DNA of 15,167 bases from JBGCED01 sp045106055 (lineage in GTDB: Bacteria > Pseudomonadota > Alphaproteobacteria > CBDDJK01). The notes below the pieces were generated by a model that saw only the letters and a list, made by a program, of their open reading frames with translations, ran no database searches and was not told where the DNA came from. Below are positions 1-6,195 of this stretch, piece after piece. Positions within the stretch are counted from its first letter, which is position 1; every line of letters begins with the position of its first letter. Both the position numbers and the translations under genes were made by a program. The stretch spans positions 1-15,167 of the forward strand of contig JBGCED010000055.1 of assembly GCA_045106055.1 (NCBI GenBank), given 5' to 3'.

Positions 1-80
1 TTCTTGCCATATTTTTGCCAGACTTGCTTGGCGCGATCCTTGCGTAAATCCTCATCAATTTCATTAAAAATATCAGCCAT
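1..80 (-). CDS. N-terminus of a TPR_21 / YfgM-like tetratricopeptide protein (partial)
   Basis: Only the first 26 codons are in the window; the gene runs off the left edge. The start ATG (complement of 78-80) has a good ribosome binding site, AAGGA followed by ATAAA. The peptide begins MADIFNEIDEDLRKDRAKQV and continues WQKYGK. This acidic then basic opening with a W-x-K-Y-G element is what I know from alphaproteobacterial TPR_21 proteins (YfgM/CpoB-like ancillary subunits with one N-terminal membrane segment shortly after this point and a periplasmic TPR domain). That assignment rests on family memory of a short stretch. In many alphaproteobacteria such a gene precedes bamB and der, so those may lie beyond the edge. 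Its 5' region consists of the repeat mosaic at 97-336. Confidence 0.6.
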   Translation of the reverse strand, partial: MADIFNEIDEDLRKDRAKQVWQKYGK

Positions 81-96
81 TTTATTCCTTTTTTAT

Positions 97-127
97 CGCT
101 CACACGCCGCTGGGCTGCGCCAAACTA
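97..127. repeat. Intergenic repeat module A, copy 1
   Basis: A 31-nt GC-rich unit starting CGCTCACACGCCGCTGGGCT and ending GCGCCAAACTA. It is identical to 211-241 over its full length. It abuts module B (128-159), so A and B together form a 63-nt composite. It lies 17 bases upstream of the start codon of the left-edge gene. Confidence 0.9.
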
Positions 128-159
128 TTGGCGACGCGCAGTCGCGCTTGTTATTTTTT
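128..159. repeat. Intergenic repeat module B, copy 1
   Basis: A 32-nt unit starting TTGGCGACGCGCAGTCGCGC and ending in a T-run, identical to 305-336. It contains a small perfect hairpin, GCGAC-gcgca-GTCGC, reminiscent of REP-type elements. It follows module A directly. A further CGCTCACACG, the first 10 nt of module A, occurs alone at 162-171. Confidence 0.9.
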
Positions 160-210
160 ATCGCTCACACGATTTTTATCTTACTCACTCGTCGTAAGGC
201 GTTTTGTTTT

Positions 211-241
211 CGCTCACACGCCGCTGGGCTGCGCCAAACTA
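211..241. repeat. Intergenic repeat module A, copy 2
   Basis: Perfect 31-nt repeat of 97-127, in the same orientation. Unlike copy 1 it is not followed directly by module B; 63 nt with a long hairpin lie between (242-304). Confidence 0.9.
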
Positions 242-255
242 ATTTTTTGTTTGAC

Positions 256-300
256 GCATTTTTATTGCTTAAAACCGGTTTCCACTTTTAAGCAAAATGC
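256..300. repeat. Long intergenic hairpin with alphaproteobacterial repeat-like core
   Basis: Inverted repeat: TTGCTTAAAA (265-274) pairs with TTTTAAGCAA (286-295), giving 10 bp around an 11-nt loop, CCGGTTTCCAC. GCATT (256-260) pairs with AATGC (296-300) outside a 4-nt bulge (261-264). Read on the minus strand, the core AAAAGTGGAAACCGGTTTT flanked by GCATTTT and AAAATGC resembles hairpin repeats I remember in intergenic regions of Rhizobiales and other alphaproteobacteria. The fold is visible in the sequence; the family link is from memory. There is no T-tract on either side, so it is not a canonical terminator. Confidence 0.65.
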
Positions 301-304
301 TTTG

Positions 305-336
305 TTGGCGACGCGCAGTCGCGCTTGTTATTTTTT
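305..336. repeat. Intergenic repeat module B, copy 2
   Basis: Perfect 32-nt repeat of 128-159, in the same orientation. It is followed by CGCTCACGCG, a variant of the start of module A, and ends 21 bases from the stop codon of the thioredoxin-family gene. Confidence 0.9.
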
Positions 337-357
337 TCGCTCACGCGCAACAGGGAG

Positions 358-924
358 TTATTTCCATTTAATGCTGCATCCCATTGATGAAATTTGATGT
401 ACGGGGCCTTTGCCTGTTTGTGCGATCTGGGTCATTGCCTTATATAAATCATTCTGCTCCCATAAAAACCCGCCCTGATCATCATAGGCTGGCTGGGCGC
501 GATCATAAAAACGCCCGCGATATTGCAAAGCCCCCGCTTGATTAAACCCAAAAAAATCGGGGGTGCAAACCGCATCCCATTCTCGCGCAACGGCCTGACT
601 TTCATCAATTAAATAGGGAAAGTTAAATCCATGTTTGCGGGCAAAATTTGGCATTTCACTGGGTGCATCTTGGGGATATTGCACGAAATCATTTGAATTA
701 ATCGCCGCAACCTTAATGCCGTGATCTGATTGCAACCGATCCGCCACCAGTGAAAGCTCTTTGGCAATTGCAATAACATAGGGACAATGATTGCAAATAA
801 AGACGATTAAACATCCATTTTCCCCCATCAAATCCTTGGAATCATGGCGCACGCCCTCAGCATCCATCAAGCTAAAGGCTGGAAGTTTCCAATCAAAATC
901 ACAAATTGGAGGAATTGTCAGCAT
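358..924 (-). CDS. Thioredoxin-fold AhpC/TSA-family protein (PRX-like1 type)
   Basis: A 188-residue soluble protein of the thioredoxin/peroxiredoxin superfamily. The signature VFICNHCPYV holds a CxxC pair, C44 and C47, after the first strand. VCTPDFFGF (119-127) carries the expected cis-proline at P122 preceded by C120-T121. The C-terminus, SSMGCSIKWK, is characteristic of the PRX_like1 group. I infer a cytoplasmic thiol-disulfide or peroxide-linked redox role; the substrate is not known for the family. There is no signal peptide. The ATG at 922-924 lacks a strong Shine-Dalgarno sequence, but an upstream in-frame extension looks unlikely because the nearest upstream ATG is followed at once by TGA. 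It lies 85 bases after recG on the same strand, with its own candidate promoter in the gap, so it is probably not strictly dependent on the recG transcript. Confidence 0.9.
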   Translation of the reverse strand: MLTIPPICDFDWKLPAFSLMDAEGVRHDSKDLMGENGCLIVFICNHCPYVIAIAKELSLVADRLQSDHGIKVAAINSNDFVQYPQDAPSEMPNFARKHGFNFPYLIDESQAVAREWDAVCTPDFFGFNQAGALQYRGRFYDRAQPAYDDQGGFLWEQNDLYKAMTQIAQTGKGPVHQISSMGCSIKWK

Positions 925-958
925 ATTTCACATTATCCACTTTATAAATTAGGATTGC

Positions 959-987
959 TATATGCCATATTTAGCGCTTGGTGACAA
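959..987 (-). promoter_or_regulatory. Candidate sigma70-type promoter for the thioredoxin-family gene
   Basis: On the minus strand, TTGTCA (987-982) is followed after 17 nt by CATATA (964-959). This is about 35 bases upstream of the start codon and within the recG-thioredoxin gap. The match to consensus is moderate and there is no experimental support. Confidence 0.35.
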
Positions 988-1009
988 GATCGTTTCGCGG
1001 GTTTTTCCC

Positions 1010-3211
1010 TTACCCTGATTGGATGAAATGAATGGCTTGATCATAGCGGAATAAATATAATAACAACCGAATCGCATCGCCGCGCTTGCTGCCTAGGCTT
1101 GGATCATCCTTTAAACAGGCAAGCGCATCGCGGTTTGCATGTGCCATTAAATCCTTATGCACCGCCAAATCCGCAAAATGAAATTCAGGCAGCCCGCTTT
1201 GCTTCACCCCCAAAACCTCGCCCGCACCGCGCAGCTCAAGATCTTTTTCAGCAATCATCATCCCATCTTCACTTTGGGAAATGATTTTAAGCCGTTCATA
1301 AGCCGTATCGCCAATATGATCATTGCGCAGCAACACACAGCTGGATGGCTTTGTGCCGCGCCCAACCCGTCCCCTTAATTGATGCAGCTGTGAAAGCCCA
1401 AATTGTTCAGCATGTTCAATCACCATAATGCACGCATTTGGCACATCAACCCCCACCTCTATGACGGTTGTTGCAACCAATAATGCAATCTTACCCGCTT
1501 GAAAATCTGACATGATTTGTTCTTTTTCAGCGGGCTTCATCTTGCCATGAATTAAGCCAATGGAATTTGCCATCGCTTCGCCCTTTAACTGCTCAATGAA
1601 ATAAATTAATTCTTGGGCGCGCTGCTGCGCAGAAATCAGCGATAAATGTTCGCTTTCTTCGACCAATGGACATACCCAGTAAGCTTGATCGCCCGCTTCC
1701 AAGCGTTCTGCAAGGCGGCGAATCACTTGATCTATTCTGGATTTTGCAATCACGACGGTGTGAATGGGCTTGCGCCCTGGCGGCTTTTCTGTAAGGCGCG
1801 AATGATCCAAATCCCCATAAGCTGACAGCATCAAAGTGCGCGGAATGGGGGTTGCAGTCATCACCAATATATCGCAGCGATTGCCCTTATCCGACAGGCT
1901 TAGCCGTTGATGCACGCCAAAACGGTGCTGTTCATCAATAATCACCAATGCAAGATTATGATATTCAACCTCGCTTTGGAATAAAGCATGGGTGCCAATG
2001 ATGATATTTGCCGTTCCTGACTTAATCGCCGCCAGGGCTTGCTTGCGCTTGGCTTGCGGGGATTTACCGCGCCCTGTTAATAACACACAGCGAAGCCCCA
2101 GCGGTTCAACCAGCTTGCTAATTGTTTCAAAATGCTGGCGCGCTAAAATTTCAGTTGGGGCAAGCATTGCGGCTTGATGCACAGGCTTGCCGCCATCCAT
2201 ATCCCGTTCTGCTTCAAGTGCAAACAGCATCGCAAGCAACGCAATAATTGTTTTCCCGCTGCCAACATCGCCTTGCACCAGCCTTAACATACGGGCTTGC
2301 TGGCGCATATCGTGAAAAATCTCTTCCAAGATTTGATCTTGCGAACGGGTTAAGGAAAAGGGCAGCAGCTGAAGCAGCTGATCCCGATAAAAGCCATCCG
2401 CAATGATCGCGCGCCCCTTGCCGCTGGTTAAGCGTTTGCGCACAAAGGCAAGGGCAAGCTGATTTGCAAATAATTCATCATAGGCCAGGCGCAATCCCGC
2501 TTTTTGTTGAAGCAAGGCAACATCCCCCACCATATCATCCGCGTCCAGCAATTCCAGCTGATCCGAAGGATTATGAAGCTGGATTAGGGCTTGATTAAAG
2601 CTTGGCCAAGCTTGCTGCGCGCTCGTCCATTTATGATCCAGCCATTCGGGAAAATCAGGAATTTTCTTATCCAAACAAAATTGAATATGTTTTGCTAGGA
2701 TGCGATTGCTGATCCCTGCGGTTAGGGGGTAAATTGGCTCAATTTTTGGAATTCGCTGCGCGCGTGCTGGAAGCTCTATATAATCTGGATGCGGCATTTG
2801 TATCCGCTCGCCATACGCCTCTATCTTGCCTGAAATTACGCGAATTTCGTCAACAGGCAGCACCCGCTTTAGGTAATTTGCATCCGCGCGAAAAAAGACA
2901 ATTGATAAAATATCTTGATTTTGATCCAGCGCATCAATCCGATACGGGCTTTGGCTTGTCCGCCTATTTGGGGTATAAGGCGGCGGATAATGCGCCTTGA
3001 TCGTCACGGAAATGGTGATCGTCATTCCTGCGTGAAGATCGCTTATATGCGCGACCTGCTTGCGCCTTAGGATGTTGCGCGGGCGAAACATAACCAAATC
3101 AACAAGCAAATCGCCCTTTAGCAATTTTTGTAATCTTTTGGCGATATGCGCCCCAACCCCAGGCAGCGCCGTTAGCGGGGCAAATAATGGCGAAAGAATG
3201 ACAGGGCGCAT
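1010..3211 (-). CDS. recG: ATP-dependent DNA helicase RecG
   Basis: Branched-DNA translocase that remodels stalled replication forks and Holliday junctions; 733 aa, slightly longer than the usual ~690-700. The N-terminal wedge/OB region spans about 1-240. The superfamily-2 motor follows: Walker A GDVGSGKT (314-321), DEQH box (426-429) followed by RFG, motif III TATPIPRTL (452-460), HGKM (555-558), TTVIEVGVDVPNA (581-593) and QLRGRVGRG (611-619). The C-terminal region has the expected LRGAGEVLG. The chosen start gives MRPVILSPLFAPLTALPGVG, which matches alphaproteobacterial RecG N-termini, although the Shine-Dalgarno signal is weak. It follows cheR by 36 bases on the same strand and could be read from the chemotaxis operon, unless the inverted repeat at 3227-3272 limits this. 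All motor motifs are intact. Confidence 0.97.
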   Translation of the reverse strand: MRPVILSPLFAPLTALPGVGAHIAKRLQKLLKGDLLVDLVMFRPRNILRRKQVAHISDLHAGMTITISVTIKAHYPPPYTPNRRTSQSPYRIDALDQNQDILSIVFFRADANYLKRVLPVDEIRVISGKIEAYGERIQMPHPDYIELPARAQRIPKIEPIYPLTAGISNRILAKHIQFCLDKKIPDFPEWLDHKWTSAQQAWPSFNQALIQLHNPSDQLELLDADDMVGDVALLQQKAGLRLAYDELFANQLALAFVRKRLTSGKGRAIIADGFYRDQLLQLLPFSLTRSQDQILEEIFHDMRQQARMLRLVQGDVGSGKTIIALLAMLFALEAERDMDGGKPVHQAAMLAPTEILARQHFETISKLVEPLGLRCVLLTGRGKSPQAKRKQALAAIKSGTANIIIGTHALFQSEVEYHNLALVIIDEQHRFGVHQRLSLSDKGNRCDILVMTATPIPRTLMLSAYGDLDHSRLTEKPPGRKPIHTVVIAKSRIDQVIRRLAERLEAGDQAYWVCPLVEESEHLSLISAQQRAQELIYFIEQLKGEAMANSIGLIHGKMKPAEKEQIMSDFQAGKIALLVATTVIEVGVDVPNACIMVIEHAEQFGLSQLHQLRGRVGRGTKPSSCVLLRNDHIGDTAYERLKIISQSEDGMMIAEKDLELRGAGEVLGVKQSGLPEFHFADLAVHKDLMAHANRDALACLKDDPSLGSKRGDAIRLLLYLFRYDQAIHFIQSG

Positions 3212-3226
3212 AATAGGATCAGCCGC

Positions 3227-3272
3227 CAGCTTTTTTGTTGCTCAATCCTAATGCTTTACAACAAAAAAGCTG
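3227..3272 (-). terminator. Perfect 14-bp inverted repeat spanning the cheR stop (possible attenuator or 3'-end hairpin)
   Basis: CAGCTTTTTTGTTG (3227-3240) is the exact reverse complement of CAACAAAAAAGCTG (3259-3272), with an 18-nt loop holding the last cheR codons and its TAG stop. The stem is AT-rich and no T-tract follows outside it, so it is not a textbook intrinsic terminator. The minus-strand RNA would fold just before the recG start at 3211. The pairing is visible; any effect on cheR mRNA stability or recG expression is inference. Confidence 0.45.
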
Positions 3273-4057
3273 TGATTGCCTTCATAAGTTTTAAGCGGAA
3301 CGCGCAAATCCGTGATTGTCTCGCTAACACCAAGCACAATAAACCCACCAGGATTTAAGCGTTTAATCAACTGATTTAACACTTTCACGCGCGTTTCTGT
3401 TTCAAAATAAATCAGCATATTGCGGCAAAAAATAATATCAAACCCAATCAGCAAAGGCGCAGGCTCCAGAATATTACCGACTTCAAATCTGACCTTGGCG
3501 CGCATGGAATCGCTAATTTGCCATTGAGAATTTACTTGTTTAAAATATTTAAGCATTTGCTGAATGGAAAGCCCGCGCTGAATTTCAAACTGATTATAAG
3601 TGCCAGATTGCGCTTGGGTGATCATTTTTTCAGACAGATCCGTGCCGATAATGCGCACATTCCAATCATCAAAATTGCGAATCGTATCAATCGTCATTGC
3701 GATTGAATAAGGTTCTTGTCCTGATGAGCAAGCAGCATTCCAAATTTTAAGATTTTTGGTATTTTTATTGCGCTCTTGTATTTCAGGCAGAATAACATCC
3801 TTTAAAACGGTAAAGGGCTTTACATCGCGAAAGAAAAAAGTTTCATTCGTCGTCATCGCTTCCACAACCGAGCGAATTAGCGTCGGGTTTCTGTGCATTC
3901 GAAGATCAAGGGTTAATTCTTCATTAGACTGAAACCCCAGCGATTGCGATATGGTCGCCAAACGCGTTTCCAGTAAATACATACGATCTGCATCGATCGC
4001 AATCCCACATTCTTCAATAAGAAGTTTTCTATAAAATTCAAAATCCGAAGCTTGCAT
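3248..4057 (-). CDS. cheR: Chemotaxis protein methyltransferase CheR
   Basis: Methylates glutamates on chemoreceptors using S-adenosylmethionine, opposing CheB during adaptation. The 269 residues match single-domain CheR. The N-terminal helical domain is about 1-75, ending in TTNETFFFRD (69-78). The SAM-binding domain carries WNAACSSGQEPYSIAM (106-121; WSAGCSTGEEPYS in the family), IIGTD (136-140) and the catalytic-domain signature FCRNMLIYF (210-218). There is no C-terminal TPR extension. The ATG at 4055-4057 has AGGGTG about 5 bases upstream. It lies 48 bases after cheB and is the last che gene of the operon. The linked receptor lacks a C-terminal pentapeptide tether (it ends GGDRVNV), so CheR must reach this receptor without one. 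Confidence 0.96.
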   Translation of the reverse strand: MQASDFEFYRKLLIEECGIAIDADRMYLLETRLATISQSLGFQSNEELTLDLRMHRNPTLIRSVVEAMTTNETFFFRDVKPFTVLKDVILPEIQERNKNTKNLKIWNAACSSGQEPYSIAMTIDTIRNFDDWNVRIIGTDLSEKMITQAQSGTYNQFEIQRGLSIQQMLKYFKQVNSQWQISDSMRAKVRFEVGNILEPAPLLIGFDIIFCRNMLIYFETETRVKVLNQLIKRLNPGGFIVLGVSETITDLRVPLKTYEGNHSFFVVKH

Positions 4058-4105
4058 AAAACACCCTAAACTTTATTGCTTATTTTTTATTTGTTATTTT
4101 CCATT

Positions 4106-5194
4106 TTACTTGTAACCATACTCAATGGTTGAAGCATTATTTTTAAGCCATAGCCCCATATCTTGCGGCGGCAATAATACGCGGGTTAAGCCGTCATCAT
4201 GCACCGCACCTGGCATTCCCCAAACAACCGAACTTTCTTCATCCTGCGCAATCACTGTGCCGCCTGCATTAGAGACCATCCTGCACCCTTCAAGCCCATC
4301 CTTACCCATGCCCGTTAAAATAATTGCGAACACACCCTCTTTGAAAATTCGCGTCAAAGAGCGCATCATTGGATCAACTGATGGACGGCAAAAATTTTCC
4401 ATCGGTCCCTGATTTAGCTTAATTTCCACCCGATCAATCAGCTGCCTAAATTCCATATGATAATCGCCAGGCGCAACATATACACGCCCAGGTTCAAGGA
4501 TCATGCCATCCAATGCCTCAACCGATTTTATATTGGTTGCTTCTTCAATATGGCTTGCAAGCACCGCCGTAAACATTTTGGGCATATGCTGGGTGATTAC
4601 AATCGGAACTGGGAATTGCGTAAATTCTTTAAGCAGCGGGATAAGCGCATTAGGACCGCCCGTTGAACTGCCGATTGCGATCACGCTAACAGGCTTTATC
4701 TTCCTGCTAGAATAAGCCGTGCTTGTGCTTTGACTTTGCGCTTTTGCAGGCGCGCGCTCGCGCTGTGCATCCAGTGCCTTTGTGCCAACGGCCATTACTT
4801 TTTCAACAAGCTCTTGCTTAAATTCACTTGATGTTCGAAGCGCGCCCGCACTTGCCCCAGGCTTACAAATATAATCGCTTGCCCCCAATTCAAGCGCTTT
4901 CATGGTAATTTCCGCGCCATGCGATGAAAGGGTTGAACATACAAGCACCGCAACATCAGGCTTTGCTTGTTTTATAAGCGGCAAGGCGGTAATGCCGTCC
5001 ATAACGGGCATTTCAATATCCAGCAACACAAGATCGGGCTTATAAACCAGCACATTATCAATCGCAATTTTACCATTGGCGGCATAGCCAACAATGCGAA
5101 TATTTGGGTTTTCAGATAATGATTTTTCAATCAAAGACCGCGTCAAGGCAGAATCATCAACAATCAGCACTGTTATTTGACGCGCCAAATTCAT
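4106..5194 (-). CDS. cheB: Chemotaxis response regulator protein-glutamate methylesterase CheB
   Basis: Demethylates, and in the family deamidates, receptor glutamates when phosphorylated by CheA. It has 362 residues. The receiver domain is about 5-125, with acidic pair D13/D14, phospho-acceptor D59 in LLDIEMPVMDG, and K111. A polar linker runs about 140-168. The methylesterase domain is about 169-350, with nucleophile S177 in IGSSTGGPNA, H203 in TQHMP and D299 in GMGKDG, the expected Ser-His-Asp triad. The ATG follows AAGG by about 13 A-rich bases, a longer spacing than usual. A 98-base AT-rich gap separates it from cheY, the largest gap within cheW-cheR, so an internal promoter or processing site is possible, though I see no convincing hexamers. 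Confidence 0.97.
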   Translation of the reverse strand: MNLARQITVLIVDDSALTRSLIEKSLSENPNIRIVGYAANGKIAIDNVLVYKPDLVLLDIEMPVMDGITALPLIKQAKPDVAVLVCSTLSSHGAEITMKALELGASDYICKPGASAGALRTSSEFKQELVEKVMAVGTKALDAQRERAPAKAQSQSTSTAYSSRKIKPVSVIAIGSSTGGPNALIPLLKEFTQFPVPIVITQHMPKMFTAVLASHIEEATNIKSVEALDGMILEPGRVYVAPGDYHMEFRQLIDRVEIKLNQGPMENFCRPSVDPMMRSLTRIFKEGVFAIILTGMGKDGLEGCRMVSNAGGTVIAQDEESSVVWGMPGAVHDDGLTRVLLPPQDMGLWLKNNASTIEYGYK

Positions 5195-5276
5195 TTTTTT
5201 CTTTTTTCCTTTAAAAAATTAAACAACAAGACCGATAATGTTATAAAACCATCTGATATGATGTTATGAATGATAT

Positions 5277-5292
5277 ATCCTTGATAAAGGAT
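5277..5292 (-). other. Small hairpin immediately after the cheY stop
   Basis: ATCCTT (5277-5282) and AAGGAT (5287-5292) form a perfect 6-bp stem with a 4-nt loop, directly adjoining the cheY stop codon on the minus strand. No T-tract follows, so it is more likely a weak 3'-end stabiliser or processing structure than a terminator. It lies in the 98-base cheY-cheB gap. Confidence 0.4.
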
Positions 5293-5670
5293 TTACTGCC
5301 CCTCTGGCACAATGTCATTTTGCTCCAATTTTCCGCGAATAATATCCCCGTCAAATGGTTTCATAATATAATCATTTGCGCCCGCACCCATTGCCATTTG
5401 AATATGATCCATATCATTTTCCGTGGTGCAGAAAATCACCACTGGATCGCCGCCATTTGGTTCTTCGCGTAATAATTTCAAAAATTCAATGCCATTCATC
5501 ACCGGCATATTCCAATCCAGCATGATAATATCAGGCATAATATGGCGGCAATATTCCAAGGCAAGCCTGCCATTTTCGGCTTCCCCGCACATAAAGCCTT
5601 GCCCTTGCATGATGTCACGCATAATGCGCCTTGTAACTCTGCTATCGTCAACTATTAAGCAATGAGACAT
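5293..5670 (-). CDS. cheY: Chemotaxis response regulator CheY
   Basis: Stand-alone 125-residue receiver domain that carries the CheA signal to the motility output. Key residues are the acidic pair D8/D9 in LIVDDSR, phospho-acceptor D52 in MLDWNMPVMNG, the switch Ser/Thr in IFCTTEND (T82/T83), aromatic Y101 in GANDYIMKPF and K104. There is no output domain, as expected for CheY. The ATG at 5668-5670 has AGGAG nine bases upstream, a strong site. It begins 12 bases after the cheW stop, within a tight operon. No CheZ or other dedicated phosphatase is encoded in the window, so signal termination must use a factor elsewhere or a phosphate sink. Confidence 0.95.
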   Translation of the reverse strand: MSHCLIVDDSRVTRRIMRDIMQGQGFMCGEAENGRLALEYCRHIMPDIIMLDWNMPVMNGIEFLKLLREEPNGGDPVVIFCTTENDMDHIQMAMGAGANDYIMKPFDGDIIRGKLEQNDIVPEGQ

Positions 5671-5682
5671 ATTTTCCGACTC

Positions 5683-6195
5683 CTAATCATCTAATGCCAG
5701 TAATTTATCCGCATCCAGCAATACCATAATATCATCTTTCATACGATATACGCCATAAGCGATTTTTTTCCATTTAATATCCGATTCCAAAGTCAGCGGC
5801 AGCTCTTCTTGATGTTCTGGCTGAAGATCAATGACATTGCCAACCCGATCTACAAAAATGCTATATAATTCATTATAATATTCAATCACGATATTCATGC
5901 CCTTTGCATTTGGATCGCGTTCGCTGCTGCCATGTTGCATGGATTGCGCAAGGTCAATTACCGTTACCACCCGCCCGCGCAAATTCATAACCCCCAAAAT
6001 TGCAGCATCCGAAAGCGGCACTTGGGTAATGCGCTGTGCTGGCAAGACATCCCGAATTCGGTTAATTGGAAGCCCAAATAATTGTTTGCCCACATACAGG
6101 CTTAGCACCTGTACCAAATCATTATCTTCGCTATAGCCGATGAATGAATCTTCTGCTTTTAGCGTTTGATCGGATAATGCAAGCTGATCAGACAT
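5683..6195 (-). CDS. cheW: Chemotaxis coupling protein CheW
   Basis: Adaptor that links receptors to CheA in the cytoplasmic signalling array. It has 170 residues from the start chosen here, close to the usual ~165. The single CheW (SH3-like) domain is about 27-165 and includes LFGLPINRIRDVL and the conserved ILGVMNLRGRVVTVIDL segment. I chose the ATG at 6193-6195 because GGGGAG precedes it by 8 bases and the protein then starts MSDQLALSD. An upstream in-frame ATG at 6250-6252 would add 19 residues, but the CheW fold does not need them and they lie entirely within the cheA reading frame. With the chosen start, cheW overlaps the cheA end by 8 bases (ATGTCTGA), suggesting translational coupling that keeps CheA and CheW in proportion. 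Confidence 0.96.
   Translation of the reverse strand: MSDQLALSDQTLKAEDSFIGYSEDNDLVQVLSLYVGKQLFGLPINRIRDVLPAQRITQVPLSDAAILGVMNLRGRVVTVIDLAQSMQHGSSERDPNAKGMNIVIEYYNELYSIFVDRVGNVIDLQPEHQEELPLTLESDIKWKKIAYGVYRMKDDIMVLLDADKLLALDD

Noticed and set aside
97..336. Possible CRISPR array from repeated ~31-nt units
   Set aside because: There are only two copies of each of two different modules, spacing is irregular, they abut each other in one case, and there are no cas genes. REP-like intergenic repeats fit better.
4..397. Overlapping plus-strand open frames (about 90-95 codons) through the left intergenic region
   Set aside because: They are made of the intergenic repeats, have no ribosome binding site, and run antisense into the left-edge and thioredoxin-family genes.
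999..1009. GGG-TTTTT-CCC hairpin after recG as a terminator
   Set aside because: Only three base pairs and no T-tract; too weak to call.
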